55,059 bases of DNA, from NCBI GenBank assembly GCA_021851885.1, contig JAJZBS010000008.1:1-55059 (forward strand). The letters run 5' to 3'. Below the pieces are notes generated by a model. It saw only the letters and a program-made list of their open reading frames with translations, had not been told where the DNA came from and did not search any database. The stretch's first letter is position 1. Each line of letters starts with the position of its first letter. The position numbers and the translations under genes were made by a program. This document shows positions 16,587 through 24,274 of the stretch, piece after piece. The stretch is from Actinomycetes bacterium. Its GTDB lineage: Bacteria > Actinomycetota > Acidimicrobiia > Acidimicrobiales > JAMCQF01.

Positions 16587-17840
16587 ATGTTCAGTGCAGG
16601 CGACACTGCCTGGGTCCTTGTCTCCGCCGCCCTCGTCCTGTTCATGACCCCGGGACTCGCCCTGTTCTACGGGGGCATGGTCCGCGCGAAGAACGTTCTG
16701 GCCGTCATGATGCAGAACTTCGCCTGCATGGGGATCGTCACCGTGTTGTGGGCTGTCGCGGTGTTCAGCATTGCCTTCGGGCCGGACGCCGGCGGGGGCA
16801 TCATCGGGACCCTGCACCTTGCAGGCCTCGCCAATCTCGGCCGCGCCCTGCCCGGGATGCGCGGCCTCCACGTGCCGCCGCTCGCCATCATGGCCTTCCA
16901 GATGATGTTCGCGATCATCACCGCGGCGCTGATCACCGGTGGTCTCGTCGACCGGGTCCGCTTCGGCGGGTTCCTCGTGTTCATCTCGTTGTGGCTGGTC
17001 CTCGTCTATGCCCCGATCGCCCACTGGGTCTTCAGCCCTGCTGGGTGGCTGGCGCGCCGCGGCGTCTTGGACTTCGCGGGAGGGACGGTCGTCGAGATCA
17101 CCTCCGGGTTCTCGACCCTCGGGGCGGTGCTCGCGATCGGGCGGCGACGCGGCTGGCCCGGCGAGGCGATGACGCCGCACTCGGTCCCGCTCAGCCTTCT
17201 TGGGGCGGGGATCCTCTGGTTCGGGTGGTTCGGGTTCAACGCGGGCTCGGCGCTGGGCGCCAACGCCGTCGCCACCCAGGCATTCGTGGGGACCCAGCTC
17301 GCGGCCGCGGCCGGCCTCCTCGGGTGGCTGCTCGTGGAGAAGTTGACCGAGAAGCGCCCGACGACGCTCGGGGCAGTGTCGGGGGCCGTCGCGGGAATGG
17401 TCGCCATCACGCCGTGCGCGGGTTTCGTGCCGAGCATGCCGGCGCTGGGGATCGGCCTGGCCGCTGGCGTGCTCTGCGCCTTCGCCGTCCGCCTGAAGTT
17501 TCGTCTGCGCTACGACGACTCCCTCGACGTCCTCGGCGTCCACGGGATCGGGGGCCTCGTCGGTATGGTCCTTCTCGGCATCTTCGCCTCGCGATCGGTC
17601 AATCCTGCAGGGTCGAACGGGCTGGCCTTCGGAGGCGGCTTCCACCTGATCGGAGTCGAGCTGCTGGCAAGCGCGGTGGTGCTCGTCTGGTCGTTCGGTG
17701 TGACGTGGGCCCTCGCCAAGGTCATCGACCGCCTGATCGGGCTGCGCGTTCCCGTCGAGGTCGAGATCCAGGGCCTCGACATCGCGTTGCACTCGGAGAG
17801 TGCCTACGCGGTGGGAGGCCTCGGGCGCGTCAGCCAATAG
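16587..17840 (+). CDS. amt: Ammonium transporter (Amt/Mep), first pore His replaced by Glu
   Basis: 417 residues with about eleven membrane segments; carries ammonium across the cell membrane as a trimer. Family marks: TPGLALFYGGMVRAKN near 20-35, AHWVFSPAGWL, LDFAGGTVV, WFGWFGFNAGS and GVHGIGGLVG. The second twin-pore histidine is present (His319), but the first is Glu170 (FAGGTVVEITSG, codon GAG at 17094). Fungal Mep1/Mep3 have the same change. ATG at 16587 follows AAGGGGAGG. No glnK/glnB gene is adjacent, unlike most bacterial amt genes. Confidence 0.93.
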   Translation: MFSAGDTAWVLVSAALVLFMTPGLALFYGGMVRAKNVLAVMMQNFACMGIVTVLWAVAVFSIAFGPDAGGGIIGTLHLAGLANLGRALPGMRGLHVPPLAIMAFQMMFAIITAALITGGLVDRVRFGGFLVFISLWLVLVYAPIAHWVFSPAGWLARRGVLDFAGGTVVEITSGFSTLGAVLAIGRRRGWPGEAMTPHSVPLSLLGAGILWFGWFGFNAGSALGANAVATQAFVGTQLAAAAGLLGWLLVEKLTEKRPTTLGAVSGAVAGMVAITPCAGFVPSMPALGIGLAAGVLCAFAVRLKFRLRYDDSLDVLGVHGIGGLVGMVLLGIFASRSVNPAGSNGLAFGGGFHLIGVELLASAVVLVWSFGVTWALAKVIDRLIGLRVPVEVEIQGLDIALHSESAYAVGGLGRVSQ

Positions 17841-17908
17841 GTTGCCTGGCGGCGCCCGGCGCCCGCTTCGGTGTGCCCCGTGGTTGCGCGCGGTGTTGCC
17901 GACGCGAA

Positions 17909-17956
17909 TGACAAATCGGTGACGATGGTGTCAGGTCCTTGTCATTGCCTATGACA
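17909..17956. repeat. Cluster of TGACA/TGTCA half-sites
   Basis: Within 48 bp: TGACA (17909-17913), TGACGATGGTGTCA (17920-17933, one mismatch from the TGACA-N4-TGTCA operator), and TGTCAT-N5-ATGACA (17940-17956). It lies over and upstream of a sigma70-like promoter. Likely a multi-site operator, but unproven. Confidence 0.5.
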
Positions 17957-17967
17957 GGAGCGACAAT
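17939..17967 (+). promoter_or_regulatory. Sigma70-like promoter TTGTCA-N17-GACAAT
   Basis: TTGTCA (5 of 6 matches to the -35 consensus) at 17939-17944, a 17-bp spacer and GACAAT (4 of 6) at 17962-17967. It would give a leader of about 120 nt before the gene at 18093. The inverted repeat TGTCAT-N5-ATGACA fills the -35 and spacer. Confidence 0.55.
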
Positions 17968-18092
17968 ACCAACAGGACGTCACCTGCCGTCTGACGCTTT
18001 GTGGGGGCTGTCTTGCGCCATGTGGGGATAGGTCCGGGGTGTGTCAGGACGGTGGGGGGTCGGCCCGGAGCACAGATTGGGGGGTGCGTCCG

Positions 18093-18836
18093 ATGAGCGA
18101 CGGCTGGTGGCACGAGCTGGACCACCAAGGTGGTCCGGCCGCTGGCAGCCGTGCGCGGCCCGGAGCACAGGAGCGCGTCGGCAGTCCCGTGCCCGACGGC
18201 GAGGAGGCGGAAGGCGACGGCAACGCTTCCGGCGACGGGGCGAGGCCGCGGGTGGTCGCGTCGACGAGCATGCCCGCAAGGGCGGGAGCCGCGCGGCCGC
18301 GACGGCTGCCAAGCTCGACAAGCGCGCCGGAGGTTGCGTGGGAAGGCCTTGCTCTCCACCTCCGGGAGACGGAGGGCGATCGTCTGGCCACAGTCACCGG
18401 CCGACCGCCCGCAGAGGGTGCCCGCCGGCGCCCCGAGGAGGGCAACGGCCAGCGACCACAGGGGGACCGCGCCAAGGCCCACGAGGAGCAGAAGACGACC
18501 TCCCAGGCGCCGGGCACCGGGTCCGGCGGGTCCGTCCTTGACGGGCTGCAGCTCATCGGGGACCGAGGACCGCTTCCGCCCCCTGGTGCACCGGTCCACC
18601 TCGCACCCCACTCGGCGCTCCTTGACGGGACGGTATGGGAGCGCCCGGTCTACTCGAACGACCCGCGCCTTGCGACAAGCGTCTACACGGATGCCGGTGA
18701 GGTCCCCCTCGTCAACCCGGCGGGGCTCGCCAGGGCGGCAGGCGGCGACGGGGAGCCGGCTGCCGGGAGCCGGGACGAAGGCAAGACTGCCGGTGGCGGC
18801 ACGCCGCAGCCGCGCAGGCGGTGGCGGCGCAAGTAG
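18093..18836 (+). CDS. Unknown hydrophilic, probably disordered protein
   Basis: 247 residues starting MSDGWWHELDH. I do not recognise it. The middle (about 25-150) is Gly/Pro/Arg/Glu-rich and looks disordered. The C-terminal part (VLDGLQLIGDRG to YTDAGEVPLVNPAG, about 165-225) has normal codon use with G/C third positions and looks truly coding. The tail is basic (RRRWRRK). No membrane segment or signal peptide. A competing minus-strand reading with one hydrophobic stretch is considered below. A promoter lies about 125 bp upstream. Confidence 0.5.
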   Translation: MSDGWWHELDHQGGPAAGSRARPGAQERVGSPVPDGEEAEGDGNASGDGARPRVVASTSMPARAGAARPRRLPSSTSAPEVAWEGLALHLRETEGDRLATVTGRPPAEGARRRPEEGNGQRPQGDRAKAHEEQKTTSQAPGTGSGGSVLDGLQLIGDRGPLPPPGAPVHLAPHSALLDGTVWERPVYSNDPRLATSVYTDAGEVPLVNPAGLARAAGGDGEPAAGSRDEGKTAGGGTPQPRRRWRRK

Positions 18837-18901
18837 CGGCGGTCGCTTTCTCGCGAAGGCGGAGCGGGCACCAAGGGCGGGGCCAGGCCGGCCGCGACCC
18901 G

Positions 18902-18907
18902 TAGACT
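18902..18907 (+). promoter_or_regulatory. Leaderless -10 box of the phosphatidyltransferase gene
   Basis: TAGACT, 6 nt before the GTG at 18914. Confidence 0.45.
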
Positions 18908-18913
18908 GCGGGG

Positions 18914-19555
18914 GTGGCCAGGGACGAAGGCACTGTCGGCGGCCTGGTGGCGCGGGAGCTGTGGACTGTGCCGAACGCGCTTTCCCTCGGACGCCTCGCG
19001 CTGATCCCCGTGTTCGTCGTCGTCGTATTCGGGGCACGCGACGACGCGGCGGCGGCTTTCATCCTCGCGGGGCTCGGCGCCACCGATTGGCTCGACGGTT
19101 GGATCGCGCGGCGCTTCAACCAGGTGACGACGCTCGGCAAGGTCCTGGACCCCGCGGCAGACCGGATGCTGCTCGGAGCCGCCGTCGCCTCCATCATCGT
19201 CACCGGTGCCGTGCCGCTGTGGTTCGGGATCATCACCATCGTGCGCGAGGCCCTCGTGTCTGGTGCGGTGGTCGTCTTGGCGGCTCTCGGGGCTGAGCGC
19301 ATCGACGTGCTGTGGATCGGCAAGGCGGGGACGTTCGGCCTCATGGCCGCCTACCCGGCCTTCCTGCTGAGCGACGGGACGGCCGGGTGGCAGTCCCCGT
19401 TCCACGTCCTGGCATGGGTGTTCGGGATCCCCGGGCTCGCCTTGGCCTGGGCCGCGGCCGTGGCCTACGTCGGACCCGCCAGGAGCGCGCTTGCTTCAAG
19501 ACGACGGGCCGTCGGCCCGGTCCGGGTCCCTTCGCAGGACACGGGCGCGAGATAG
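18914..19555 (+). CDS. pgsA: CDP-alcohol phosphatidyltransferase, PgsA-like
   Basis: Moves a phosphatidyl group from CDP-diacylglycerol to an alcohol in the membrane; by pattern, glycerol-3-phosphate in phosphatidylglycerol synthesis. 213 residues with about five membrane segments. The whole family motif D-x2-DG-x2-AR-x8-G-x3-D-x3-D is visible in DWLDGWIARR...GKVLDPAADRM (about residues 57-86). Inositol phosphate as acceptor cannot be excluded. GTG at 18914 fits the -10 box 6 nt upstream. Its TAG stop is also the first half of a -10 box for the next transcript. Confidence 0.85.
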   Translation: MARDEGTVGGLVARELWTVPNALSLGRLALIPVFVVVVFGARDDAAAAFILAGLGATDWLDGWIARRFNQVTTLGKVLDPAADRMLLGAAVASIIVTGAVPLWFGIITIVREALVSGAVVVLAALGAERIDVLWIGKAGTFGLMAAYPAFLLSDGTAGWQSPFHVLAWVFGIPGLALAWAAAVAYVGPARSALASRRRAVGPVRVPSQDTGAR

Positions 19556-19558
19556 GGT
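19553..19558 (+). promoter_or_regulatory. -10 box overlapping the pgsA stop codon
   Basis: TAGGGT, 7 nt before an ATG at 19566 that opens a 20-codon ORF. The first three bases are the pgsA stop. Confidence 0.4.
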
Positions 19559-19565
19559 CGGAACG

Positions 19566-19628
19566 ATGACTGCGTCGGCGAAGGTGACAGGGACACCTTC
19601 GCCCGCATCGACGCGATGCGGGCGGTGA
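19566..19628 (+). CDS. Possible 20-residue leader peptide
   Basis: MTASAKVTGTPSPASTRCGR, ending 4 nt before the GTG of the sugar-phosphate nucleotidyltransferase gene. A leaderless -10 box precedes it and two hairpins lie inside it. The main gene has no Shine-Dalgarno, so it may be translated by re-initiation. It could also be a chance ORF. Confidence 0.35.
   Translation: MTASAKVTGTPSPASTRCGR
19577..19603 (+). promoter_or_regulatory. Hairpin inside the leader ORF
   Basis: A perfect 10-bp stem, GGCGAAGGTG / CACCTTCGCC, with a 7-nt loop. A second smaller stem, GCATCG-ACG-CGATGC, follows at 19605-19619. Either a terminator after pgsA or an attenuator for the next gene. Confidence 0.5.
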
Positions 19629-19632
19629 CGCC

Positions 19633-22119
19633 GTGAAGGCCGTGATCATGGCGGGAGGAGAGGGGACCCGCCTCCGGCCGCTGACCGCCACCCAGCCGAA
19701 GCCTCTCCTGCCGATGGCGAACCGCCCGATGATGGAGCGGATCGTCGAGCTCTTGAAGGCGCACGGGTTCGACGAGATCGTCGTGACCGTGGCTTTTCTG
19801 GCCAACTCGATCCGGCGGTACTTCGGCGACGGGTCGGAGTTCGGCGTTCGCATGGTCTACGCGACCGAGGAGACACCACTCGGGACCGCCGGTTCGGTCC
19901 TGAACGCCCGCGACGAGCTCACCGAGCGCTTCTTGGTCGTCTCGGGCGACGTCCTCACCGACATCGACCTGTCCGAGGTGCTCCGCTTCCACGACGAGCG
20001 TGGCGCAATCGCGACGATCGCCTTGAAGGCGATGGAGAACCCTCTCGAGTTCGGGATCGTCATCACACGGGCCGATGGGACGATCGAGCGGTTTCTCGAG
20101 AAGCCGACGTGGGGCCAGGTCTTCAGCGACACGGTCAACACCGGGATATACGTTCTCGAGCCGTCGGTGTTCGACTTCATCCCCGAAGGCCAACCCGTGG
20201 ACTTCTCGGCCGACGTGTTCCCGGCGATCCTCGACAAGGGGCTCCCGCTCTACGGCAAGGTTGTCGAAGGCTACTGGGAGGACGTCGGCACGCTCGGCGC
20301 TTACCTGCGAGCGCACCGTGACATCCTCGACGGGCGCGTCGCCCTGTCGATGGACGGCTTCGAGCTCCGGCCGTCGGTGTGGATCGGCGAGGGCGTCGAG
20401 GTCGACCCGAGCGCCGAGATCCACGGCCCCGCTGTCATCGGCGACAACTGCCGCATCGGCCCTGACGTCCAGCTCTCGGAGTACTGCGTGCTCGGTGCCG
20501 ACGTCCAGGTCGGTGCCAACGCCCATCTCCAGCGCTCCGTCGTCCACGACCACTCCTACCTGGGGCCGGCGGTGCACCTGCGGGGCACAGTCCTCGGGCG
20601 CTCGTGCGACCTACGGCAGGGGGTCGGCTGCGAAGAGGGGGTTGTGCTTGGCGACGAGTGCTTCGTCGGCGCCCGCGCCCAGCTGAAGTCCGACGTCAAG
20701 GTGTACCCGTTCAAGACCGTCGAGTCCGGGGCGGTGATCAACTCCTCGATCGTCTGGGAGTCGCGGGGGGCACGTTCATTGTTCGGGCGCTCGGGAGTGC
20801 AGGGCCTTGCCAACGTCGACATCAGCCCGGAGCTTGTCCTGCGGTTGTCGATGGCCTATGCGAGCACGCTCGCGCGCGGATCGACGGTGGTCGCCTCGCG
20901 GGACTCGTCGCGCGTCGCGCGAGTGCTCAAGAGGGCCGTCATGGTCGGCTGCAATGCGGCCGGTGTCAACGTCGACGACCTCGAGGTGGCGACGATCCCG
21001 GTCACGCGCTACCAGGTGCGCGGGACGGCGGCCCAGGGGGGCATCAGCGTCCGGCTGGACCAGGACGACGGAGAGAGCATCGTCGTCCAGTTCTTCGACG
21101 CCGGGGGGATCGACATCGACGAGACGATGCAACGCAAGATCGAGCGCCTCTACTACCGGGAGGAGCTTCGCCGGGTGCCCGCCAAGGACATCGGGGACAT
21201 CGGGTTCCCCCCACGCACGATCGAGTTCTACTCGGCGGAGCTGGTCGGCTCGCTGGACCTGGAGACGATCCGTGCCGCCCGCTTCAAGGTCGTCCTCGAC
21301 TACGCCTACGGCACGGCGAGCTTCGTCATGCCCAACGTGCTCGCCAAGCTCGGCGCCGACGTCCTGGTCGTCAACCCGTACGCATCGACGTCGGGGGCCG
21401 TCGGCTTCGACCGCGACGCCCACGCGGCGCACGTGGCCGAACTGGTGAAGGCATCGGGCGCCCATCTCGGCGCCGTCCTCGGCTCCGACGGCGAGCGCCT
21501 GGTGCTCGTCGACGACGCCGGCCACGTGCTGTCCGACGACGAATCGCTCCTCGCCTTGACGACCGTCGTCCTGGCGGCGAAGCCGGGGGCGACCATTGCG
21601 ATGCCCGTGTCGGCGAGCCGCAGCGCAGAGCAGATCTGCGCTGCCGCCGGCGGCCACCTCGTCTGGACGAAGCTGTCGACGTCCCACCTCATGGAGGTCG
21701 CATCCAGCGGCAAGGTCGACTTCGCCGCGAGCCAGCTCGGGGGGTTTGTCTTCCCGGACTTCTTGCCGGCCTACGACGCCGCGGCGACGCTGGTCAACCT
21801 GCTCGCCATGCTCGCTGCGCAGAACCTGCGCCTGTCCGAGGTGGTCAGGGGCCTGCCGCCGGTCCATATCGCGCACCAGCAGGTGGTGACACCCTGGGAG
21901 CAGAAGGGGACGCTCATGCGCCAGCTGGTCGAGAGCATCAAGGACCGCGAGCTGCTCCTGATCGACGGCGTGAAGGTCCTCGACGACGTCGGCTGGGTGC
22001 TGATCCTCCCCGATCCCCAGGAGCCGGTCACCCACGTCTGGGCCGAGGACGCCACCGAGGCGCGTGCCCGATCGAAGGCCCAGGAGTACGCAGTCCGCCT
22101 CCGCCAGATGCTGCAGTAG
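19633..22119 (+). CDS. Sugar-phosphate nucleotidyltransferase with degenerate phosphomannomutase domain
   Basis: 828 residues in three parts. Residues 1-230 are a nucleotidyltransferase (AVIMAGGEGTRLRPLT; KPLLPMANRPM; YWEDVGT), probably GDP-mannose or a similar NDP-sugar pyrophosphorylase. Residues about 245-375 are hexapeptide repeats (left-handed beta helix). Residues about 380-828 align in order with phosphomannomutase, but the phosphoserine loop (TASHNP) is missing (GTAAQGGISVRL), the metal loop is GSDGERL instead of D-x-D-x-D-R, and the sugar loop reads ASQLGGFVFPDF. So the mutase part is probably regulatory. Such fusions occur in cyanobacteria and actinobacteria. GTG at 19633 lacks a Shine-Dalgarno. 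Confidence 0.88.
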   Translation: MKAVIMAGGEGTRLRPLTATQPKPLLPMANRPMMERIVELLKAHGFDEIVVTVAFLANSIRRYFGDGSEFGVRMVYATEETPLGTAGSVLNARDELTERFLVVSGDVLTDIDLSEVLRFHDERGAIATIALKAMENPLEFGIVITRADGTIERFLEKPTWGQVFSDTVNTGIYVLEPSVFDFIPEGQPVDFSADVFPAILDKGLPLYGKVVEGYWEDVGTLGAYLRAHRDILDGRVALSMDGFELRPSVWIGEGVEVDPSAEIHGPAVIGDNCRIGPDVQLSEYCVLGADVQVGANAHLQRSVVHDHSYLGPAVHLRGTVLGRSCDLRQGVGCEEGVVLGDECFVGARAQLKSDVKVYPFKTVESGAVINSSIVWESRGARSLFGRSGVQGLANVDISPELVLRLSMAYASTLARGSTVVASRDSSRVARVLKRAVMVGCNAAGVNVDDLEVATIPVTRYQVRGTAAQGGISVRLDQDDGESIVVQFFDAGGIDIDETMQRKIERLYYREELRRVPAKDIGDIGFPPRTIEFYSAELVGSLDLETIRAARFKVVLDYAYGTASFVMPNVLAKLGADVLVVNPYASTSGAVGFDRDAHAAHVAELVKASGAHLGAVLGSDGERLVLVDDAGHVLSDDESLLALTTVVLAAKPGATIAMPVSASRSAEQICAAAGGHLVWTKLSTSHLMEVASSGKVDFAASQLGGFVFPDFLPAYDAAATLVNLLAMLAAQNLRLSEVVRGLPPVHIAHQQVVTPWEQKGTLMRQLVESIKDRELLLIDGVKVLDDVGWVLILPDPQEPVTHVWAEDATEARARSKAQEYAVRLRQMLQ

Positions 22120-22137
22120 GCGCCGGAGCCGCTGGGC

Positions 22138-22143
22138 TAGTCT
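22138..22143 (+). promoter_or_regulatory. Leaderless -10 box of gcvH
   Basis: TAGTCT, 8 nt before the GTG at 22152. Confidence 0.45.
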
Positions 22144-22151
22144 CAGCTCCT

Positions 22152-22532
22152 GTGGACGTACCTGAAGCGCTGCGCTACACGCGCGATCACGAGTGGGCCT
22201 TGGTGGAGCCGGAGAAAGTACGGGTCGGCATCACCGACTACGCGCAGGATGCGCTCGGTGACGTCGTCTACGTCCAGTCGCCCGAGCCGGGGACGACCGT
22301 TGTTGCCGGAGACAGGCTTGGCGAGGTCGAGTCGACGAAGTCGGTCTCGGAGATCTTCGCCCCCGTCTCGGGAACCGTCGTCCAGGTGAACGCGGAGCTC
22401 GCCGACCACCCGGAGCGCCTCAACGAGGACCCCTACGGCGAGGGCTGGATCTGCGTGATCGCGCCGAGCGACGCAGCGGAGTGCGAGGCGCTCCTCTCGC
22501 CGGAGCAGTACCGCGAGGTCAGCGGCTCGTGA
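22152..22532 (+). CDS. gcvH: Glycine cleavage system H protein
   Basis: Small lipoyl carrier that shuttles the aminomethyl group between the P, T and L proteins. 126 residues, typical length. The lipoylation lysine is in GEVESTKSVSEI (near residue 63), and the C-terminal NEDPYGEGWI motif is intact. The other gcv genes are not in the window, as in mycobacteria, where gcvH sits apart next to garA. GTG at 22152 follows a -10 box and no Shine-Dalgarno. Confidence 0.95.
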   Translation: MDVPEALRYTRDHEWALVEPEKVRVGITDYAQDALGDVVYVQSPEPGTTVVAGDRLGEVESTKSVSEIFAPVSGTVVQVNAELADHPERLNEDPYGEGWICVIAPSDAAECEALLSPEQYREVSGS

Positions 22533-22599
22533 CGGGAGCCGGACGGCGGTGGCGCCCTCGGCTGTGCCGCTTCGAGAGAGACAGCGGCCTGCGACCGGC

Positions 22600-22605
22600 T
22601 ACCGT
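22600..22605 (+). promoter_or_regulatory. Leaderless -10 box of the FHA gene
   Basis: TACCGT, 7 nt before the GTG at 22613. Confidence 0.4.
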
Positions 22606-22612
22606 GTGAGGC

Positions 22613-23077
22613 GTGTTCTGCAACAACTGCGGTCACAGGAACCCGACCGGCGCGAACTTCTGCTCGTCATGCGGTGCCGCCCTGTCGGATCTGTCAAGCG
22701 ATACGACCATATCGTTCGTGCCACTCGACGGCCCGACCGACGAGGAGTTCACCGTCACGCTGCCCGAGCGGCCGCAGGGGGCGAGCCTACTTATCGTCAA
22801 GCGCGGCCCGACGGCCGGGCAGAGGTTCGTCCTCGACGCTGACATCGTGCGCGCCGGGCGCCATCCCGACAGCGACGTGTTCCTCGACGACATCACCGTG
22901 TCGCGGCGCCACGCCGAGTTCACGAAGGACGGGAAGGACCACGTCGTGCGCGACGTGAAGTCGCTCAACGGGACATACGTCAACGGGGAACGGATCGACG
23001 AGGCTGTTCTCGCCAACGGCGACGAGGTCCAAATCGGCAAGTTCAAGCTCCTGTACTTGGCCGCAGCGGACGACTGA
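22613..23077 (+). CDS. garA: FHA-domain protein, GarA/OdhI type
   Basis: Phospho-dependent switch that in mycobacteria and corynebacteria inhibits 2-oxoglutarate dehydrogenase and glutamate enzymes after Ser/Thr kinase control. 154 residues. Unlike classical GarA it starts with a zinc ribbon (CNNCGHRNPTGANFCSSCG, residues 3-21). The kinase-target region is around residues 25-45 (DTTISFVPLDGPTDEEFTV); GarA has ETTS/ETTSVF here, while this protein has DTTISF. The FHA core shows RAGRHPDSDVFLDDITVSRRHAEF and LNGTYVNGERI. Upstream is gcvH and downstream the MerR gene, as in Rv1826-Rv1828. Confidence 0.9.
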   Translation: MFCNNCGHRNPTGANFCSSCGAALSDLSSDTTISFVPLDGPTDEEFTVTLPERPQGASLLIVKRGPTAGQRFVLDADIVRAGRHPDSDVFLDDITVSRRHAEFTKDGKDHVVRDVKSLNGTYVNGERIDEAVLANGDEVQIGKFKLLYLAAADD

Positions 23078-23086
23078 GGGGGGCTC

Positions 23087-24274
23087 GTGGAAGACAGGAT
23101 GTACTACTCGATTGGGGACGTGCTGTCCCTCCTGCGCACCGAGTACCCGGACATCACGATCTCGAAGATCCGGTTCCTCGAGAGCCAGGGGCTTCTCGAC
23201 CCGGAGCGGACGCCGAGCGGCTATCGAAAGTTCTTTCAAGGTGACGTCGACCGGCTGCGGTGGATCCTGCAGGAGCAGCGTGACAACTTCCTTCCGCTCA
23301 AGGTCATCAAGCGCCGCCTGGAGAAGGGCGTCGACGGCATCGAGCCGCCGGCATCCGCGGCGACGCACTCCGCGACGCACTCCGCGACGCACTCCGCGGC
23401 GCACTCCGCGGCGCACTCCGCGGCGCCAGCCGGCGAGGATGGGCGATTTGCGGGCGAGAGCCCCGAGCCCAAGATGAAGGTGGCCGCCGGTGCCCTGACG
23501 CCGGCAGCGGTCTCCGTTGGTGCGCCGGTCGCGCAGCGACGGCCGGTCGCGGTCGCCGCTCCTGCGGCATCGGGAGAGCGTTCGACCCAGGCCGCGGCCG
23601 GGGTCTCCCTCGCACAAGGCGCGGCCTCAGGCGGCATCGGCGACGGCGGCAGGTCCAAGGAGCGCGCCGCTGCCCGGGCCGCGGCAAGCAGCCCTGCTCG
23701 TTCGGCCGGTGGGGGAGCTGGCTCCGCACCGGCGCCGCCGCGGGGCGGACGAGACGCGGAGCACCCGGCGGCAGCGGCCGGCGGCGAGGGCGCCGCGGGC
23801 GAAACGAGCCCGCCCGCCGCTCCGGAAGGGCGGAAGACGACGCGCAGCCGCGCGCGCCGCAAAGCGGTCCCCGATGCCGCAGACCTCGCATCCGGTGCGA
23901 GCCTTGGCCTCGATGACCTCGCCGCGGCGAGCGGGCTCGACCCTGACGAGATCGCCGAGCTCGAGGGCTACGGTCTCGTCGCGAGCCGCCAGGTGGCGGG
24001 GATGACGACCTACGACGAGGAAGCGTTGGCGGTCGTCCGCCTTGCCGCTGCCTTCCGGCGGTACGGGATCGAGGCACGCCATCTGCGGCTGTACAAGAAC
24101 GCCGCCGAGCGGGAGGCCGGCTTCGTCGGCCAGATCGTCACGCCTCTGTTGCGCCAGCGCAACCCGGAGGCGCGTGAGAAGGCTCTCACGGCCATCGACG
24201 ATCTGCTCCGCCTCGGAGACGGGCTGCGCCAAGCACTGCTCCGGCACGCGTTGGCGGACCTGACGCGCCGGTGA
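23087..24274 (+). CDS. ftsR: MerR-family regulator, FtsR (Rv1828) type, with long linker
   Basis: 395 residues. The N-terminal winged helix (YYSIGDVLSLLRTEYPDITISKIRFLESQGLL, residues 5-75) keeps the longer loop typical of FtsR, the activator of ftsZ in Corynebacterium. Residues about 85-265 are a low-complexity Ala/Gly/Pro linker with a tandem repeat (23360-23419). The C-terminal domain (LDDLAAASGLDPDEIAELEGYGL onward, about 270-395) resembles a second MerR-like module. The linker is much longer than in known FtsR proteins. GTG start with a G-rich Shine-Dalgarno; the stop overlaps the next gene by 4 nt. Confidence 0.85.
   Translation: MEDRMYYSIGDVLSLLRTEYPDITISKIRFLESQGLLDPERTPSGYRKFFQGDVDRLRWILQEQRDNFLPLKVIKRRLEKGVDGIEPPASAATHSATHSATHSAAHSAAHSAAPAGEDGRFAGESPEPKMKVAAGALTPAAVSVGAPVAQRRPVAVAAPAASGERSTQAAAGVSLAQGAASGGIGDGGRSKERAAARAAASSPARSAGGGAGSAPAPPRGGRDAEHPAAAAGGEGAAGETSPPAAPEGRKTTRSRARRKAVPDAADLASGASLGLDDLAAASGLDPDEIAELEGYGLVASRQVAGMTTYDEEALAVVRLAAAFRRYGIEARHLRLYKNAAEREAGFVGQIVTPLLRQRNPEAREKALTAIDDLLRLGDGLRQALLRHALADLTRR
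23360..23419 (+). repeat. 12-bp tandem repeat, 5 copies, in the ftsR linker
   Basis: Units GCG-RCG-CAC-TCC (R is A or G), in frame, encoding A-T-H-S three times... then A-A-H-S twice. Likely to vary in copy number between strains without changing the frame. Confidence 0.9.

Noticed and set aside
15141-17837. Minus-strand ORF of 898 codons opposite the reductase and amt genes
   Set aside because: Antisense shadow: it spans two well-supported genes and a gap, and has no recognisable domain.
17949-19037. Minus-strand membrane protein (hydrophobic stretch near 18470)
   Set aside because: The rest of the frame is Arg/Pro-rich and it runs through the pgsA promoter; the plus frame is better, though not proven.
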